Shown: positions 27,006 to 39,993, counted from the stretch's first letter. The stretch: DNA of 64,000 nucleotides from Mannheimia cairinae (GCF_028649535.1 NZ_JAQSJE010000009.1:124001-188000), one strand, 5' to 3'. Numbers and translations: made by a program. Notes: a model not told the origin generated them from the sequence alone.

Positions 27006-27833
27006 TTAATTTAAACCTTGTGAAGATAAAATCATCTGACATTGCACAGGTGGTGTTGGTAGAACTTTAGTTTTAGGTGTGTTAGAAGCGGTTTTTGGAA
27101 TAAACCAAGAGTAAAGTTCTTCTCCACAGCCATCACCTGCTGGAACTGGGGCTTGATTTTCGCAACTTGTTGCATCGCTAGGGCAGGTTAGACGTACGTG
27201 GAAGTGTGCATCGTGTCCATACCAAGGGCGAATTTTTTGTAGCCAAGCTCGATCAGAACCTGCATCGTGGCATAATTTTACTTTAACTGCTGGATTAACA
27301 AAGATGCGATCAACTCGGCTATCTGTTGCGGCAAGCTTAAGCAAATTAGTATGGTGTTGATTCCATAGCCGCTCATAAACTCGGTTAGTATCACGATTTA
27401 CCATAATAGTCGCAAGACCTGAAGGGTTTTTAGCGGTTTCATCATCCATTGGGCCTAAACGTAACCAAATATCGGCATCTAAGCCTGTTTGATGTGATGC
27501 GTGACCCGATGAAAAACGGCCACCTGCTGGCATTCCCATATCGCCAATTAATATTGTCGGAATGCCAGAAGCTTTTGCTCTTTTACCTAAATCTGTTAAA
27601 TAATCAAGTAATTGCGGGTGCCCGTAATATCTATTCCTTAGGGAACGAATCACTTGATAGCCTTCTCCTTTTAAATTAAGTGGCTGTGCACCAATAATGC
27701 AACCATTGCTATATCCACCAATAGATTGTGCTTTACCTTGTATTGGTGTTTTAATTTTTTCCCATTGTGTTGCATTTGCTGAAGCTGCAACGGCTACAAA
27801 GCTAGAAATAAAAAGTGTTTTTAAAAATGTCAT
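27006..27833 (-). CDS. mepA: Penicillin-insensitive murein endopeptidase
   Basis: A 275-residue periplasmic LAS-type metallopeptidase that cuts D-Ala-meso-DAP cross-links in peptidoglycan. A signal peptide (MTFLKTLFISSFVAVAASAN, cleavage near ANA-TQW) precedes the mature part. Zinc ligands are in SSGHASHQTGLDADIW and in HDAHFHVRLTCP near the end. Several cysteines match the disulfides of Escherichia coli MepA (274 residues). aroC is upstream on the same strand, the same neighbour as in enterics. Confidence 0.95.
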   Translation of the reverse strand: MTFLKTLFISSFVAVAASANATQWEKIKTPIQGKAQSIGGYSNGCIIGAQPLNLKGEGYQVIRSLRNRYYGHPQLLDYLTDLGKRAKASGIPTILIGDMGMPAGGRFSSGHASHQTGLDADIWLRLGPMDDETAKNPSGLATIMVNRDTNRVYERLWNQHHTNLLKLAATDSRVDRIFVNPAVKVKLCHDAGSDRAWLQKIRPWYGHDAHFHVRLTCPSDATSCENQAPVPAGDGCGEELYSWFIPKTASNTPKTKVLPTPPVQCQMILSSQGLN

Positions 27834-27945
27834 TATTTACCTAATTAAAACAAATAAATATGAACAAGCGGTTGTTTTTTAGATTTTTTGCAACTAAAGG
27901 TGCTTATTTGACCACTTGAACAATCGGAAAAATATCAATTATACC

Positions 27946-29028
27946 CTATCGGCATTGAGCTTTAAATCTCAATAGATGATCAAGGAGTACAATCGCCATC
28001 ATTGCTTCTGCGATTGGTACCGCACGAATACCAACGCAAGGGTCGTGGCGACCTTTAGTTACCACTTCAACTGCTTCGTTATTCTTATTCACACTTTTAC
28101 CAGGAACTGTGATACTAGAAGTTGGTTTTAGTGCAATATTGGCAATAATCGGTTGCCCCGAGCTAATTCCGCCTAGAATACCGCCAGCGTGGTTAGAGAG
28201 AAAACCCTCTGGTGTCATTTCATCACGATGTTCACTACCACGTTGTTCAACTACCGAAAAACCATCACCAATTTCAACGGCTTTTACGGCATTTATTGAC
28301 ATTAATGCGTGGGCCAAATCAGCATCTAAACGGTCAAAAACAGGTTCGCCTAAACCAACTGGTACACGTTCTGCAATAACGGTTAATTTAGCACCAATAG
28401 AATCGCCTTCTTTTTTTAGATCACGAATAAGGGCATCGAAGCCTGCGACAGCAATAGGATCCGGGCAGAAAAATGGATTGCTATTTACCTCATTCCAGTC
28501 AATTTGTTCAATGTTTTTAACTGTTTTAGGATCAATTTTTACATTACCGATTTGTGATAAATAGCCTCGCACCTCAATGCCAAATTGCTCACGTAGATAT
28601 TTTTTGGCAATCGCACCTGCTGCAACTCGCATTGCGGTTTCACGAGCAGAAGAACGACCGCCACCTCGGTAATCACGAATACCGTATTTTTGTTGATAAG
28701 TATAGTCTGCGTGTCCTGGGCGATATTTTTCTGCAATATCACCATAATCTTGTGAGCGTTGGTCGCCATTTTTGATGATTAAGCCAATGCTAGTACCTGT
28801 CGTTTTACCTTCAAATACACCTGATAAAATTTGTACTTCATCGTCTTCTCGGCGAGGGGTAGTATAACGAGATGTACCAGGTTTGCGACGATCTAAATCA
28901 GGTTGTATATCGGCTTCACTTAATGCCATATTGGGTGGAATACCATCAATAATACAACCTAAAGCAATACCGTGAGATTCGCCAAAGGTGGTTACTTTAA
29001 ATAATTGTCCAATGCTGTTGCCTGCCAT
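27946..29028 (-). CDS. aroC: Chorismate synthase
   Basis: A 360-residue FMN-dependent enzyme making chorismate from EPSP, the last shared step of aromatic amino-acid, folate and menaquinone synthesis. Signatures: [19 protein letters not shown] near the N terminus, [40 protein letters not shown], and [19 protein letters not shown] at the end. The stop of the mechanosensitive channel gene lies only two bases upstream, so the genes are probably co-transcribed. Confidence 0.97.
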   Translation of the reverse strand: MAGNSIGQLFKVTTFGESHGIALGCIIDGIPPNMALSEADIQPDLDRRKPGTSRYTTPRREDDEVQILSGVFEGKTTGTSIGLIIKNGDQRSQDYGDIAEKYRPGHADYTYQQKYGIRDYRGGGRSSARETAMRVAAGAIAKKYLREQFGIEVRGYLSQIGNVKIDPKTVKNIEQIDWNEVNSNPFFCPDPIAVAGFDALIRDLKKEGDSIGAKLTVIAERVPVGLGEPVFDRLDADLAHALMSINAVKAVEIGDGFSVVEQRGSEHRDEMTPEGFLSNHAGGILGGISSGQPIIANIALKPTSSITVPGKSVNKNNEAVEVVTKGRHDPCVGIRAVPIAEAMMAIVLLDHLLRFKAQCR

Positions 29029-29030
29029 TA

Positions 29031-32000
29031 TTATTCCTTTTCTTTTGTTGTGTTATTTTCTGTGTCAAATTCAAAGCGTTTTGAGTCAATTTTTAATTCT
29101 TCTTGAGTGTCATTATTTTTGATAAACACATCTAATTGATTAAAGGCAATCTCAATATTATGTTCTTTGAATAACTCATGAATTCGAGTGTTTAATGAAT
29201 CAATCGCAGGATTACGATCTGCAATATCATTTACATAAGCTCTTAATTCGTGATCCAGTGTACTTGCTCCAAAGTTTAGGAAGTACGCACGTGGTGTAGG
29301 ATCTTTTAATACGGTTGAATTTTCTTCTGCAACTTGTAGAAGTAAACGTTTAACCAATTCTAAATCAGAGCCATAAGCAACCCCAACTTTAACAATAATC
29401 CTTGTTGCCGTGCTACTCAATGCCCAGTTTACTAAGCGTTCGGTTACGAAAGCTTTATTTGGCACAATAACTTCTTTACCGTCAAAATCAACTAGTGTTG
29501 TGGCACGAATGCGGATTTTCGATACTGTTCCACTAAATGAGCCGATAGTAATTGTATCACCTATCCGCATAGGACGTTCAAATAAGATAATAATACCAGA
29601 AACAAAGTTTGCAAAGATCTCTTGCATACCAAAACCTAAACCAACAGAAAGTGCGGTAAATAGCCACTGAAGTTTAGACCAAGACATTCCTAGTGTTGCA
29701 AAAGCAAACATTGCACCTAATGCGATGATTATATAGGTTAATAATGTTGTAATAGTATAAGGTGTACCTTGCGATAGCTTAATATGGGAAAATATTAAAG
29801 CTTCCAACACACCGCCTAGATTTCGAACTAATACCACGGCTACGACAATAATGATAATAGCCGTTAGTAAATTTAGTAAGGTTATCGACTCCATTACTGT
29901 GCCAGATTCTGTGGCGACACTTTGTTGCCATAACGTAACACCATCTAGATATAACGCAACGGTAATAAGATCTGACCATACCCAGTAAAGAAGTACAAAT
30001 AATCCAACCCAAAGCACAAAATCAGTGAGTTTCATCATTTGATTTTTAACTTCACTGACAGCAATAGAATCATCTCTTAGCTCAAATGGAATATCTGTTT
30101 CGCTAGAACTTTCTGCATTTTGTTCGGCTCTGGCTTTTGCCGCTTCTCGTTTTTCTTGTAAACGACGGTAAGCTAAACGGCGAGACGAGATTGAAAATGC
30201 ACGATATAAAATATTGCGAACAATGATCCAAGTAATTACAGCAAAGTAAGAATCGACTAAGTGGTCGATAATGACTAACGATGTATAGTAATAACCTAAG
30301 ACAATTAACACTATTAGTACAACAGGTGCTATCAATAATATGAACTTAGCAACGGTAAGCAGGAAGTTTCTAGGGCTTTCCTCTTGTTCTGCAACATTTT
30401 GGTAAGTTGAGATCGCTTGTCTGAATGCAGGCACAACCATCCAAATCATTAAGCCAAGAACTAAAATAGTCATTGTCTGGCCCAATACATCATAGGGCAC
30501 CCCCATCTCTAAATTCGTGAAAATAGAGGTGTTTAGTAGTAGGGCAATTAGACATACAGATCGTTTTAAAATATTACGGAATATTTCATTACTTTTTTGT
30601 GGCATATTGAAATGCACATAGCCAAGTCCGTGAGGGCGAAGCATTGCAATCATAAAGGCAAAATAAAGCCAATAACCTGCCATTTTCAAGCCCCAAGGCC
30701 ATACTTCCATTGGGTTTTGAAACGAAATATAAGTAATCGTAATAAATGCTGCTAATAGCATTAATGTGCTTGGTAGGCATAGTACTAATGTCCAGAAAAT
30801 AGCAAGAGGAGTATTCCACTGGCTATCCGTTACAACTGTTTTTAAACGGTTGTTAATTTGGGTTAGATTCTGCTTAATTTTATCTTTTTGTCGGCTAATA
30901 AAAGCGGCAAAAAGTAATAAAAATGCAACCAAAATCCCAGCAGATACCATATTATCTTGCCAGTTTGAGAAGTTTAATTTTTTGCTTATATCATTTATTT
31001 GATAACGGGCAAGATCGATGAATTTACTAAACCATTCTAAATCAATCGGGCTATTACTTTTTACCCAGAAACTTTGTTGCTGGAGTTTTTGTTGCAATGT
31101 GTCGCTAATGGTTTGAACTTGTTGTTGATTTAGTTCAATATTAATTAATAAATTAAGCTGATTGTTTAATGATTTAAGCATTTCAGATAATGTTTCTGAA
31201 CGCTCTTGTAAAATTTCGGTTAGTTGTTCTTTTTCTTGAGCTGTAAAATTTGTTTTATCATCTTGCTCTAGTTTTGCAATATAGTCGGGAATATCAGAAA
31301 AAGAGTCTTTAAATTCAGTAATATCAAAAACACGCACTCGTAAGTCTGCGATCTGTTTTGATAGCCCTGAGATCATCTCATCTTGTGGTAAAGATTGCTT
31401 TTGTTTATTGATAATACGAGAGAGTACAAGCGTACCCTGTAAGGCACTGATCTGCTCCTCAATATTACGTTGAGTTTGTTGTAAATTATCAAGCACGCTT
31501 TTAATTCGCAAATTGTCTTGCGACAGTTGCGTCATTTCTTTTGTTTGTCTTAATAACTCTTGAGTAACACGAGTGTTTATATCCAACTCACGTAAAATAG
31601 CAGGATTAGCAGTGGCATTACTTTGTTCATTTTGAACTGCTTGTGCTTGCTCTACCTTATTTTTGGATTCTTCAACAATTTTATCGTTAATGGCTGTTTG
31701 TAAGTTGGTAATCTCTTGTTGTAAGTTTTGTTGAGCTTGTCTTTTTTCATCTAATTGAGCAGAATAAAGCCTCGCAAGGTAATCACTCCCATTTAATAAG
31801 GTTTGGTTATACGTATTTTTTGCTTCAATTAACTCAAGTTCTGCACTTAGTTTTGTTCTGTCAGCACTTTTTAGCGTTGGTGATGAAAGCAAGTTATTAA
31901 TTGCTTGTCTGCGTTGCACGCTTTCTGTTAGCGTGGTTTGAGCTTTATCTGGAGCTGCGTTTTGAGTAACTAAGTTATTATTTATGACAAATAGCTCTTG

Positions 32001-32396
32001 CTGCACCGTTTCTAACTTAGATTGTGCAGTGGTTAATTCTTTTTGTAAATCTGTGATTGGCTTTTGTGTAAGTTCTTCAACTTTGGCAATAGATACTGCT
32101 CTCAGCTTTTCCAGATTATCTTGGCTATCTTTTAATGCTTGTTGTGAATCTTGAATTGACTGATTGAGTTCCTTATTTTCTGTTTTTTGCTTTTCAATTT
32201 GAGTTAAGAATGAAAGCGTTTCTTCTAGTGTTTGAACTAAGGCTTTATTATTAACATCAGTCTGATCTAATTTTTTTGCTTCTTCAAGCTCTGTTTGTAT
32301 GGTTTTAGGAGCGGGTAGCTCGGTTAAGGCATAGCTATACACATTAAGCGTAATCCCTAAAATAATAACAAACAGTTTAAAAATGGAGTTAAACAT
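29031..32396 (-). CDS. mscK: Large mechanosensitive channel, MscK/KefA type
   Basis: An 1121-residue inner-membrane channel that opens on osmotic downshock. A signal peptide (about 1-24) is followed by a 450-residue periplasmic region dominated by Gln/Glu/Leu coiled coil. About eleven membrane helices follow, and the MscS core near residues 890-1090 contains [20 protein letters not shown] and [20 protein letters not shown]. Length fits Escherichia coli MscK (1120) and its paralogue MscM (1107), so the exact orthologue is uncertain. Its start overlaps menE by 8 bases. Confidence 0.85.
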   Translation of the reverse strand: MFNSIFKLFVIILGITLNVYSYALTELPAPKTIQTELEEAKKLDQTDVNNKALVQTLEETLSFLTQIEKQKTENKELNQSIQDSQQALKDSQDNLEKLRAVSIAKVEELTQKPITDLQKELTTAQSKLETVQQELFVINNNLVTQNAAPDKAQTTLTESVQRRQAINNLLSSPTLKSADRTKLSAELELIEAKNTYNQTLLNGSDYLARLYSAQLDEKRQAQQNLQQEITNLQTAINDKIVEESKNKVEQAQAVQNEQSNATANPAILRELDINTRVTQELLRQTKEMTQLSQDNLRIKSVLDNLQQTQRNIEEQISALQGTLVLSRIINKQKQSLPQDEMISGLSKQIADLRVRVFDITEFKDSFSDIPDYIAKLEQDDKTNFTAQEKEQLTEILQERSETLSEMLKSLNNQLNLLINIELNQQQVQTISDTLQQKLQQQSFWVKSNSPIDLEWFSKFIDLARYQINDISKKLNFSNWQDNMVSAGILVAFLLLFAAFISRQKDKIKQNLTQINNRLKTVVTDSQWNTPLAIFWTLVLCLPSTLMLLAAFITITYISFQNPMEVWPWGLKMAGYWLYFAFMIAMLRPHGLGYVHFNMPQKSNEIFRNILKRSVCLIALLLNTSIFTNLEMGVPYDVLGQTMTILVLGLMIWMVVPAFRQAISTYQNVAEQEESPRNFLLTVAKFILLIAPVVLIVLIVLGYYYTSLVIIDHLVDSYFAVITWIIVRNILYRAFSISSRRLAYRRLQEKREAAKARAEQNAESSSETDIPFELRDDSIAVSEVKNQMMKLTDFVLWVGLFVLLYWVWSDLITVALYLDGVTLWQQSVATESGTVMESITLLNLLTAIIIIVVAVVLVRNLGGVLEALIFSHIKLSQGTPYTITTLLTYIIIALGAMFAFATLGMSWSKLQWLFTALSVGLGFGMQEIFANFVSGIIILFERPMRIGDTITIGSFSGTVSKIRIRATTLVDFDGKEVIVPNKAFVTERLVNWALSSTATRIIVKVGVAYGSDLELVKRLLLQVAEENSTVLKDPTPRAYFLNFGASTLDHELRAYVNDIADRNPAIDSLNTRIHELFKEHNIEIAFNQLDVFIKNNDTQEELKIDSKRFEFDTENNTTKEKE

Positions 32397-33810
32397 AGAT
32401 TTCCTTTATATTTATTCGGTTCTTTAAATCTTCTTGTAATTGGTTTCTTGAAATTTTAATGCTTCCTTGCTGTTGATATTGTTGTGCATCTAGCAGGTAA
32501 TATGCAACAGGTTGTTTAAATTTCTCTAACTTGTCTGACAACCAAATTTTTAATTTATTAGTTTCAGTTTTAATATCGTTGTTTTTTAGTGCTAATATTG
32601 CTACAGGCCGCCGGCCAAATTCTTTATCTTCTATTGGTAAAATAAAAGCCTGCTCAACTAGATTTGATTGAAAAATAATTTGCTCAATTTCTTCCGGTTG
32701 TATATTTTCGCCACCAGAAATAAACATATTATCTAATCGGCCTTTTATCACAAGCTGTTTTTTGCTGTTCCATTCACCTCTATCTTTTGTTTGAAACCAA
32801 CCAGAGTCATTAACAAGCGGTTGAATTTCATTGTTTTTTTGCCAATAGCCTAAAGCTAAATTTTTGCCTCGTACCCAAATTTCACTATTCTCTAATTTAA
32901 CTTCCCGATGTGTTAAAGGAACGCCTACATTATCTAACTCATTTTTTACTGCACAAATGGTTGAGGCCATTTCTGTCATTCCGTAGCCAGAAAAAGTCGT
33001 TATGCCATATTGTTGAGCTTGTTCTATTAATTCGGCAGGGATATTTGTTCCGCCAAGTAAACATTTTTGTGAAATAGGGGTATTCAACTTCGCTAAATAA
33101 CGTTGTAATTGAGTTGGCACCAAAGAAGAGTGCGTTACTTTTTTTAGCCATTCAAAAAAAGAGTCTTTACGCTGGTTAGTATAAAGGCTCCCACCTTTTA
33201 ATAACCAACGCCAAATAATGGCTTGCCCAGAAACGTGGAAGAGTGGCAAACTCAATAACCAAGAACTATTTTGGTTAAAATTCATTAATTCGCACACACC
33301 TTCTGCACTGGCTAAATGTGCTGAAATAGAGTGAACAACCGCTTTAGGCATACCTGTTGAACCAGATGTTAAGGTAAGGGTTGCCGCTTTTGAAAAATCT
33401 AGCGGTTTAAATAACTGACAAGCGGTGATTTTTTTTGAAAAATTTGCAAAATGTTCATCTTTTATGAAAAAATCAACACCGTTTTTCTCTAAAACCATTT
33501 GCTGTTGAATGGCCGTTTGAGCGGGGTTTAACATTAAAATTTTTGCCCCCATTGCAATGGTAGTGCAATAAGTTAAAAGCCCGCATAAATGATGTGTCCC
33601 GCTATAAGCGACTAAGCTATTGGAATGAATCCCTTTTTGATGAAATAAATTTGCAACATTGTGCAATAAGCATTCAAGCTCCTCCCAAGTAAGTTGGGTA
33701 GGAAGCTTGGCAAAATAATCTAACTCATCTTTTTCCCAACAAAGAGCAAGCATTTTAGGGTTTTGTTTCGCCCAATGAAATAGAGGAAAAAGATTAAAAC
33801 TATTGATCAT
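32389..33810 (-). CDS. menE: o-Succinylbenzoate-CoA ligase
   Basis: A 473-residue acyl-AMP ligase acting in menaquinone synthesis. The AMP-binding P-loop is TLTSGSTGMPKAVVHS, followed by GYGMTEMAS and the hinge region IKGRLDNMFISGGENIQPEE. Its small size, like Escherichia coli MenE (451), favours MenE over long-chain acyl-CoA ligases. The ATG at 33810 is chosen; a TTG two codons upstream is possible. It begins seven bases after the seqA stop. Confidence 0.88.
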   Translation of the reverse strand: MINSFNLFPLFHWAKQNPKMLALCWEKDELDYFAKLPTQLTWEELECLLHNVANLFHQKGIHSNSLVAYSGTHHLCGLLTYCTTIAMGAKILMLNPAQTAIQQQMVLEKNGVDFFIKDEHFANFSKKITACQLFKPLDFSKAATLTLTSGSTGMPKAVVHSISAHLASAEGVCELMNFNQNSSWLLSLPLFHVSGQAIIWRWLLKGGSLYTNQRKDSFFEWLKKVTHSSLVPTQLQRYLAKLNTPISQKCLLGGTNIPAELIEQAQQYGITTFSGYGMTEMASTICAVKNELDNVGVPLTHREVKLENSEIWVRGKNLALGYWQKNNEIQPLVNDSGWFQTKDRGEWNSKKQLVIKGRLDNMFISGGENIQPEEIEQIIFQSNLVEQAFILPIEDKEFGRRPVAILALKNNDIKTETNKLKIWLSDKLEKFKQPVAYYLLDAQQYQQQGSIKISRNQLQEDLKNRINIKEIYV

Positions 33811-33816
33811 CGACAA

Positions 33817-34383
33817 TTATACAAATAATGATTGAATTCGCTCAATTAGATGACGAGGTACTTTCATTGATTCCATCACCGCTTTTAAAATTAAGCCTTT
33901 ACGTGCAGTATTATTGTTTGTGATAACCCAAAAAGGTGAATCTGGAATCTGTTTTGCTTTTACGCTACTGCCGGTAGCTAAAATAGCTTCTTCACTTTTT
34001 GAAAAATAAATACGCTCATTACCTCGTACATTTTCAGTAGCTTTTGCAAACGCATCAGGGTTTGAACGATATAAAGCAGCTAATAACATAATAAAACGCA
34101 CAACATTTTTATTTTCATTAATAAAATGTTCTGATGCTAAAATTTTTTCTAGTTTACTAACTATTTTTTCAATATTAGATTCACTCTTCTGGCTTGTACG
34201 AGTTGGTGTTTTTACTAAATCCTTAAGCTCATTGATCATATGTTCTTGTACTAAAACAAAAGGCTGAGGCGATTGTGGCAAGCGTAGTAAACGACGTAAA
34301 ATATCTGACGCAGTTTCACCAATAGATTGTGTACGACTTGCAATATACTGATATAATTCATCATCAATTTCGATTTTTTTCAT
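33817..34383 (-). CDS. seqA: Negative modulator of replication initiation SeqA
   Basis: A 188-residue protein that binds hemimethylated GATC sites and sequesters oriC. The start at 34383 gives MKKIEIDDELYQYIASRTQS, the family N terminus with the oligomerisation domain; the SD AGGA lies inside the four extra codons of the longer frame, which settles the choice. The C-terminal DNA-binding domain contains RGNERIYFSKSEEAILATGS and NNTARKGLILKAVMESM. Divergent from ybfF, its usual neighbour in enterics. Confidence 0.95.
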   Translation of the reverse strand: MKKIEIDDELYQYIASRTQSIGETASDILRRLLRLPQSPQPFVLVQEHMINELKDLVKTPTRTSQKSESNIEKIVSKLEKILASEHFINENKNVVRFIMLLAALYRSNPDAFAKATENVRGNERIYFSKSEEAILATGSSVKAKQIPDSPFWVITNNNTARKGLILKAVMESMKVPRHLIERIQSLFV

Positions 34384-34505
34384 CGGGATCCTCATTTATC
34401 TTTTTACATAAAACATAGGGTATTTGTATTCGACATTATACGCATTTCTCTAGGCTTTTTATAGAGGTTCCCAACTGAAAATTTGTATTAAAATACGGCA
34501 GTTAT

Positions 34506-36027
<1,522 letters not shown>

Positions 36028-36084
36028 CAAGCGGTTATATTTCATTACATTTTTGCAAACTTTTTTACAGAAATAACCGTTTGA

Positions 36085-36100
36085 ATCTAAACGATTTTTC
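36085..36100 (+). promoter_or_regulatory. Possible PurR operator upstream of purR
   Basis: ATCTAAACGATTTTTC partly matches the enteric PurR box ACGCAAACGTTTTCGT (AAACG and the T-rich right half). A TATAAT lies about 30 bases downstream. Autoregulation is plausible but the match is weak. Confidence 0.25.
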
Positions 36101-36165
36101 TTTACAAGCAAATTGACTTAGAATCAGTTATAATTGCAGCGTTATTTATTTTAAAAGGGACAATT

Positions 36166-37185
36166 ATGGCAACAATTAAAGATGTCGCTAAATATGCTGG
36201 TGTATCAACAACAACGGTTTCACACGTTATTAATAAAACCCGTTTTGTTGCAGAAGACACGACTAAAGCAGTTTGGGCAGCAATTAAAGAATTAAATTAT
36301 TCGCCAAGTGCGGTCGCACGTAGTTTAAAAATTAATACGACCAAATCTATCGGTATGATTATTACAACAAGTGAATCGCCTTTTTTTGCTGAAATTGTAT
36401 TGGCAGTAGAAGAGTTTTGCTATCGTAAAGGATATTCGCTTTTTTTATGTAATACGCAAAACGAACCAGAAAAAATTCAAAATCATTTAGATATGCTAAT
36501 TAAAAAACGAGTAGATGGCATTTTAGTGATGTGTTCTGAATATACCGATAATTCATTTGATATTTTTGAGAATACGAATATTCCAAAAGTTATTATGGAT
36601 TGGGGAATGAGTGATGAGCGTAGCGATATCATTTTAGATCACGGTTTTGAAGGAGGGTATTTAGCAACCCAACATCTTATTGAAAACGGCCATAAAGATA
36701 TTGCGGTGATCACTGGCAATTTAAATAAAGTCATTGCCAAAACTCGTTTTGAGGGGTTTAAAACAGCCCTAGCGGATTCGAATTTAACCCTAAGAGATGA
36801 GTGGGTTTTAGAAGGGGATTTTGAACCCGAAGGTGGTTATGAATGTATGACCAATTTATTGAAAAGTGGTCAGACTTTACCTACTGCAGTATTTTGTTTT
36901 AATGATGTTATGGCATTAGGTGCTATTTCGGCAATAACGGAAAAAGGACTAAAAGTACCACAAGATATTTCTGTGATCGGGTATGATAATATTCATAGTT
37001 CTCGTTTTTATGCACCACCATTAACAACGGTACATCAATCAAAATCACGGCTAGGAGCTGCTGCTTTAGAATTATTATTAGAGCGTATTGAAGATAATGA
37101 AAAAGCAAAAGAACCGAAAATATTAGAGTTTTTCCCTGAACTTGTAAAACGTAGCTCAGTAAAAAATTTAACTATTAAGGAGTGA
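36166..37185 (+). CDS. purR: Purine repressor PurR (LacI family)
   Basis: A 339-residue LacI-family regulator. The HTH is [20 protein letters not shown], followed by the hinge helix [18 protein letters not shown] and a periplasmic-binding-like sensor domain. PurR features are the N terminus itself, the PSAVARSLK hinge, and [11 protein letters not shown] near the end. Hypoxanthine or guanine is the expected corepressor, and pur genes the targets. SD AAGGGA precedes the ATG. The DedA gene follows after one base, suggesting an operon. Confidence 0.9.
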   Translation: MATIKDVAKYAGVSTTTVSHVINKTRFVAEDTTKAVWAAIKELNYSPSAVARSLKINTTKSIGMIITTSESPFFAEIVLAVEEFCYRKGYSLFLCNTQNEPEKIQNHLDMLIKKRVDGILVMCSEYTDNSFDIFENTNIPKVIMDWGMSDERSDIILDHGFEGGYLATQHLIENGHKDIAVITGNLNKVIAKTRFEGFKTALADSNLTLRDEWVLEGDFEPEGGYECMTNLLKSGQTLPTAVFCFNDVMALGAISAITEKGLKVPQDISVIGYDNIHSSRFYAPPLTTVHQSKSRLGAAALELLLERIEDNEKAKEPKILEFFPELVKRSSVKNLTIKE

Positions 37186-37186
37186 T

Positions 37187-37792
37187 ATGGAAACGTTAAT
37201 TGCATTTTTTAGTAGCTATGGCTATTGGGCCGTATTTTTGGTTTTACTTGCTTGTGGATTTGGTGTGCCGATTCCTGAAGATATTACACTTGTCTCTGGT
37301 GGTGTAATTTCTGGTTTAGGCTATACGAATGTACATTGGATGTTTGTAGTCAGTATGCTTGGTGTACTCATTGGCGATAGCACAATGTATTGGCTAGGCC
37401 GAATTTATGGTAAAAAAATCTTAAGATTCCCACTAATCAGAAAAATTGCCACCCCAGTACGTTTTGCAGCAGTGCAAGAAAGATTTGAAAAACAAGGTTG
37501 GAAATTGCTCTTTATGGCACGTTTTTTACCAGGTTTAAGGGCAGTTGTTTATCTTGTTTCGGGAATTAGCCATAAAGTAAGCTTTACTAAATTTCTTTTA
37601 GTGGATTTTGTTGCTGCAGTTATTTCTGTACCTATTTGGGTGTATTTAGGCTACTACGGTGCAAGCAACCTTGATTGGTTACACGAGCAAGTAAAAAATG
37701 GACAACATATCATATTCGCTATTTTAGGTGTTGTTATTTTATTTTTTGCTTTTAAATGGTACAAAAACAAGAAAAATAAAAACGTAAAATAG
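37187..37792 (+). CDS. DedA-family membrane protein
   Basis: A 201-residue inner-membrane protein of the DedA/VTT family, which includes undecaprenyl-phosphate and phosphatidylethanolamine flippases. Family marks are the early GFGVPIPEDITLVSGGVISG, the glycine-rich GDSTMYWLGRIYGKK, and FMARFLPGLRAVVYLVSG with the functional arginines. The tail is strongly basic (KWYKNKKNKNVK). It is apparently co-transcribed with purR. The exact lipid substrate is unknown. Confidence 0.85.
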   Translation: METLIAFFSSYGYWAVFLVLLACGFGVPIPEDITLVSGGVISGLGYTNVHWMFVVSMLGVLIGDSTMYWLGRIYGKKILRFPLIRKIATPVRFAAVQERFEKQGWKLLFMARFLPGLRAVVYLVSGISHKVSFTKFLLVDFVAAVISVPIWVYLGYYGASNLDWLHEQVKNGQHIIFAILGVVILFFAFKWYKNKKNKNVK

Positions 37793-37869
37793 GTTAAATT
37801 CTCTATTTAATGGATTGTTCATATAATAGAGAGCTTTTACTAAACTAACTTGTGTTCAAATATTTAATC

Positions 37870-37897
37870 GCTCGTGCTAGTCACGGGCTTTTATTTT
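37870..37897 (+). terminator. Weak terminator between the DedA gene and the MerR-like gene
   Basis: CTCGTG-CTAGT-CACGGG gives a 6-bp stem with one G.U, followed by CTTTTATTTT. An AT-rich hairpin (TCTCTATT/AATAGAGA, 37800-37832) lies before it. Confidence 0.4.
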
Positions 37898-37904
37898 AAT
37901 CTAA

Positions 37905-38686
37905 ATGAAATCAGAAAAAAGCAAAGAACAACATTGGCTGGAAGGTGGATTAAGCCTGAAAGCCGTTTCCAATATTTTGGATATTCCCACTTCCACTCTG
38001 CGTTATTGGGATAAAGAAGGGCTAGTGGCATTTAATCGGAATTGGCAGAACGATTATCGGCAAGTGTCGGTGAATACGCTGTTGGAATTGCTCGATGTGT
38101 TGGATTATCGGGAAATGGATGTGCCGATTGGCAAAATCAAGCAGATTCCGCAAATGACCACAAACGATTTGTCGCAATTATTGGCGGAAAATAGAGCGGT
38201 ATTGCAGGGAAAAATCGCTAAATTAGAGCAAACTTTGGCAAAAATCGATTTGAAAGAGCAGGCATTGGCTCGCTTGAAAGAATTAGAGCAAACCGAGCCA
38301 CATTGGTTTACCGCCAAATGCCGATGATTTATCGGGTCGATTTGCAGGATACCGATGAAGTGAAACAATATCTTGTGCCGTTTCAAGCTGCCGATTTGCA
38401 CCTTACCGATAATCTTTATCACTGGCAAGCAGGAATGTGGGCGGAAAACCGTAGTGGGGAAATTCTCCGCCCTGCGGATTGCCAGCCGATGCCTTATTTA
38501 AACGGTTTATTGCGTTTCGGACGGGACGGTTCAGACAATAGCGAACAATTCATTAGATTAGCTAATGAAATAGGCTATCGTCCAAAACGGATAATCAGCC
38601 AATATCTCACTGCTACTTACCGCCCCGATTATGGCTTATGCGACTATCAAGAATGTTGGGTAGAGCTGGAAAAGGTTGCACCTTGA
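37905..38686 (+). pseudogene. MerR-family regulator, disrupted by one frameshift
   Basis: The first frame gives 140 residues: a MerR winged helix (LKAVSNILDIPTSTLRYWDK) plus a coiled coil, ending at TGA after ...EQTEPHWFTAKCR. Stepping back one base at TGGTTT lets the protein continue as VYRQMPMIYRVDLQDTDEVK, an effector-type domain running to 38686 with no stops. One missing G (GGG to GG near 38306) would explain it. Whole length would be about 260 residues, like multidrug-binding MerR proteins. It converges on the MATE gene with a 40-base overlap of 3' ends and may have regulated it. GC content looks higher than in neighbouring genes. Confidence 0.75.
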
Positions 38687-39993
38687 TAGCGTTTGACCAA
38701 CCAAATTGCTGCCAACAATCCCAATAATTCACTGCCGATTAGGGTAAACCAAATGCCGTCCGTGCCGAACAACGGTGGCAAAATTGCCATTCCGATAGCG
38801 ATAAAAATTACCCCACGCAGGGCGGCAATAATCATTGAGCCAAAGGCATTCCCTAGTGCGGTGAAATAACTGATAATCAGTAGTGTAATGCCTTCCATCA
38901 AAAACACCCACGAAAAGATTTTCAGGCTATTGGTGGCAAGCTGAACAACGGCGTGATCGCCACTTTGGAAAAATAGGCTAACAAAGTAACTGCCCCAAAG
39001 TTGTAAGGCGGTAAAAATCAGTACACCCAGTGTGGCATTCACTTTGGCGGTAAAGTGGAAAATCTGTTGTAAGCGTTCGGTTTTTCCAGCCCCGAAATGG
39101 TATGCCATTACCGGAATCAAGCCGTCGGAAATCCCTAAAAAGACCAACACGCCGATAAACTGAATATAGCTGATTGCCGAATATGCCGACACACCGTCCG
39201 CCCCGAGCATTGCCATTACGGTGCGGTTGATAATTAACACTGCAATCGCAGACGACAATTCCGATACGCCTTCGGACGAACCGTTGTAGCACGCTTTAAA
39301 CAATAATTGACGGGAAAAATTGCCCTTAAACAGCGAATAAGGTTTCGGCAGGCAAAAGAACGCCACCACAAATGCCAAACTAAATGCAATGCTGGTAGCA
39401 AAACTTGCCCCGAACACGCCCCAATCCAACCACAACACAAAGGTTAAACTCAGCACAATGTTCAACACCACCACACTGCTCATAATCAGCGTAGAAAGCA
39501 ACGGTTTGCCGAACGCTTTAATTAGTAAATCCAAATAAAATGCAAGTGACATCAATAACATAAACGGCACTAAACCATTGAAATAGGCAAGTGCGTGTGG
39601 CATTAATACATCATCTGCCCCCATTGCCCGAATTAACGGCTCACGGAAAATCCACAGCAGTGATGACGCAATCAGGCTTACTACGGTTAAGCCAATAAAG
39701 CCTGTTTTCAGTGCATTTTGCACTTGTTCAGGATTTTTACTGCCCAAGCCCTGACTAACCAGCGTTTGAATACCAATCCCGATTATCATCGATACCACCA
39801 TTTCCAAGCTAAACAATGGCAAAATAATATTTACTCCACCCAATGCAGTCGCTCCCAGCACATTGCCGATCACCAAGGCATCAATCAGGTTCTGAACCCC
39901 AAAAAATAGCATTGTCACAATGCTCGGCAGGGCGAATTTCAATAACAAAGCGGGAATCGGCTTATCCATTCCTTTCATCTCGGTTTGTTGCAT
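38647..39993 (-). CDS. MATE-family multidrug/Na+ efflux pump
   Basis: A 448-residue protein with twelve predicted membrane helices in two homologous halves. MATE features: N-terminal KPIPALLLKFALPSIVTMLF, IGNVLGATALGGVNIILPLF, and in the second half GISDGLIPVMAYHFGAGKTE. It exports cationic drugs or dyes with Na+ or H+. SD AAGGAT lies eight bases before the ATG. The region 37.9-40 kb seems more GC-rich than flanking DNA, hinting at transfer together with the MerR-like gene. Confidence 0.9.
   Translation of the reverse strand: MQQTEMKGMDKPIPALLLKFALPSIVTMLFFGVQNLIDALVIGNVLGATALGGVNIILPLFSLEMVVSMIIGIGIQTLVSQGLGSKNPEQVQNALKTGFIGLTVVSLIASSLLWIFREPLIRAMGADDVLMPHALAYFNGLVPFMLLMSLAFYLDLLIKAFGKPLLSTLIMSSVVVLNIVLSLTFVLWLDWGVFGASFATSIAFSLAFVVAFFCLPKPYSLFKGNFSRQLLFKACYNGSSEGVSELSSAIAVLIINRTVMAMLGADGVSAYSAISYIQFIGVLVFLGISDGLIPVMAYHFGAGKTERLQQIFHFTAKVNATLGVLIFTALQLWGSYFVSLFFQSGDHAVVQLATNSLKIFSWVFLMEGITLLIISYFTALGNAFGSMIIAALRGVIFIAIGMAILPPLFGTDGIWFTLIGSELLGLLAAIWLVKRYQGATFSSSTQHS

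Noticed and set aside
37860-37890. Third copy of the hairpin repeat of 1152/19844 (CTCGTGCTAGTCACGGG)
   Set aside because: Shares only CTCGTG; the AGGA loop and CACCATCG block are absent. Better read as a weak terminator.
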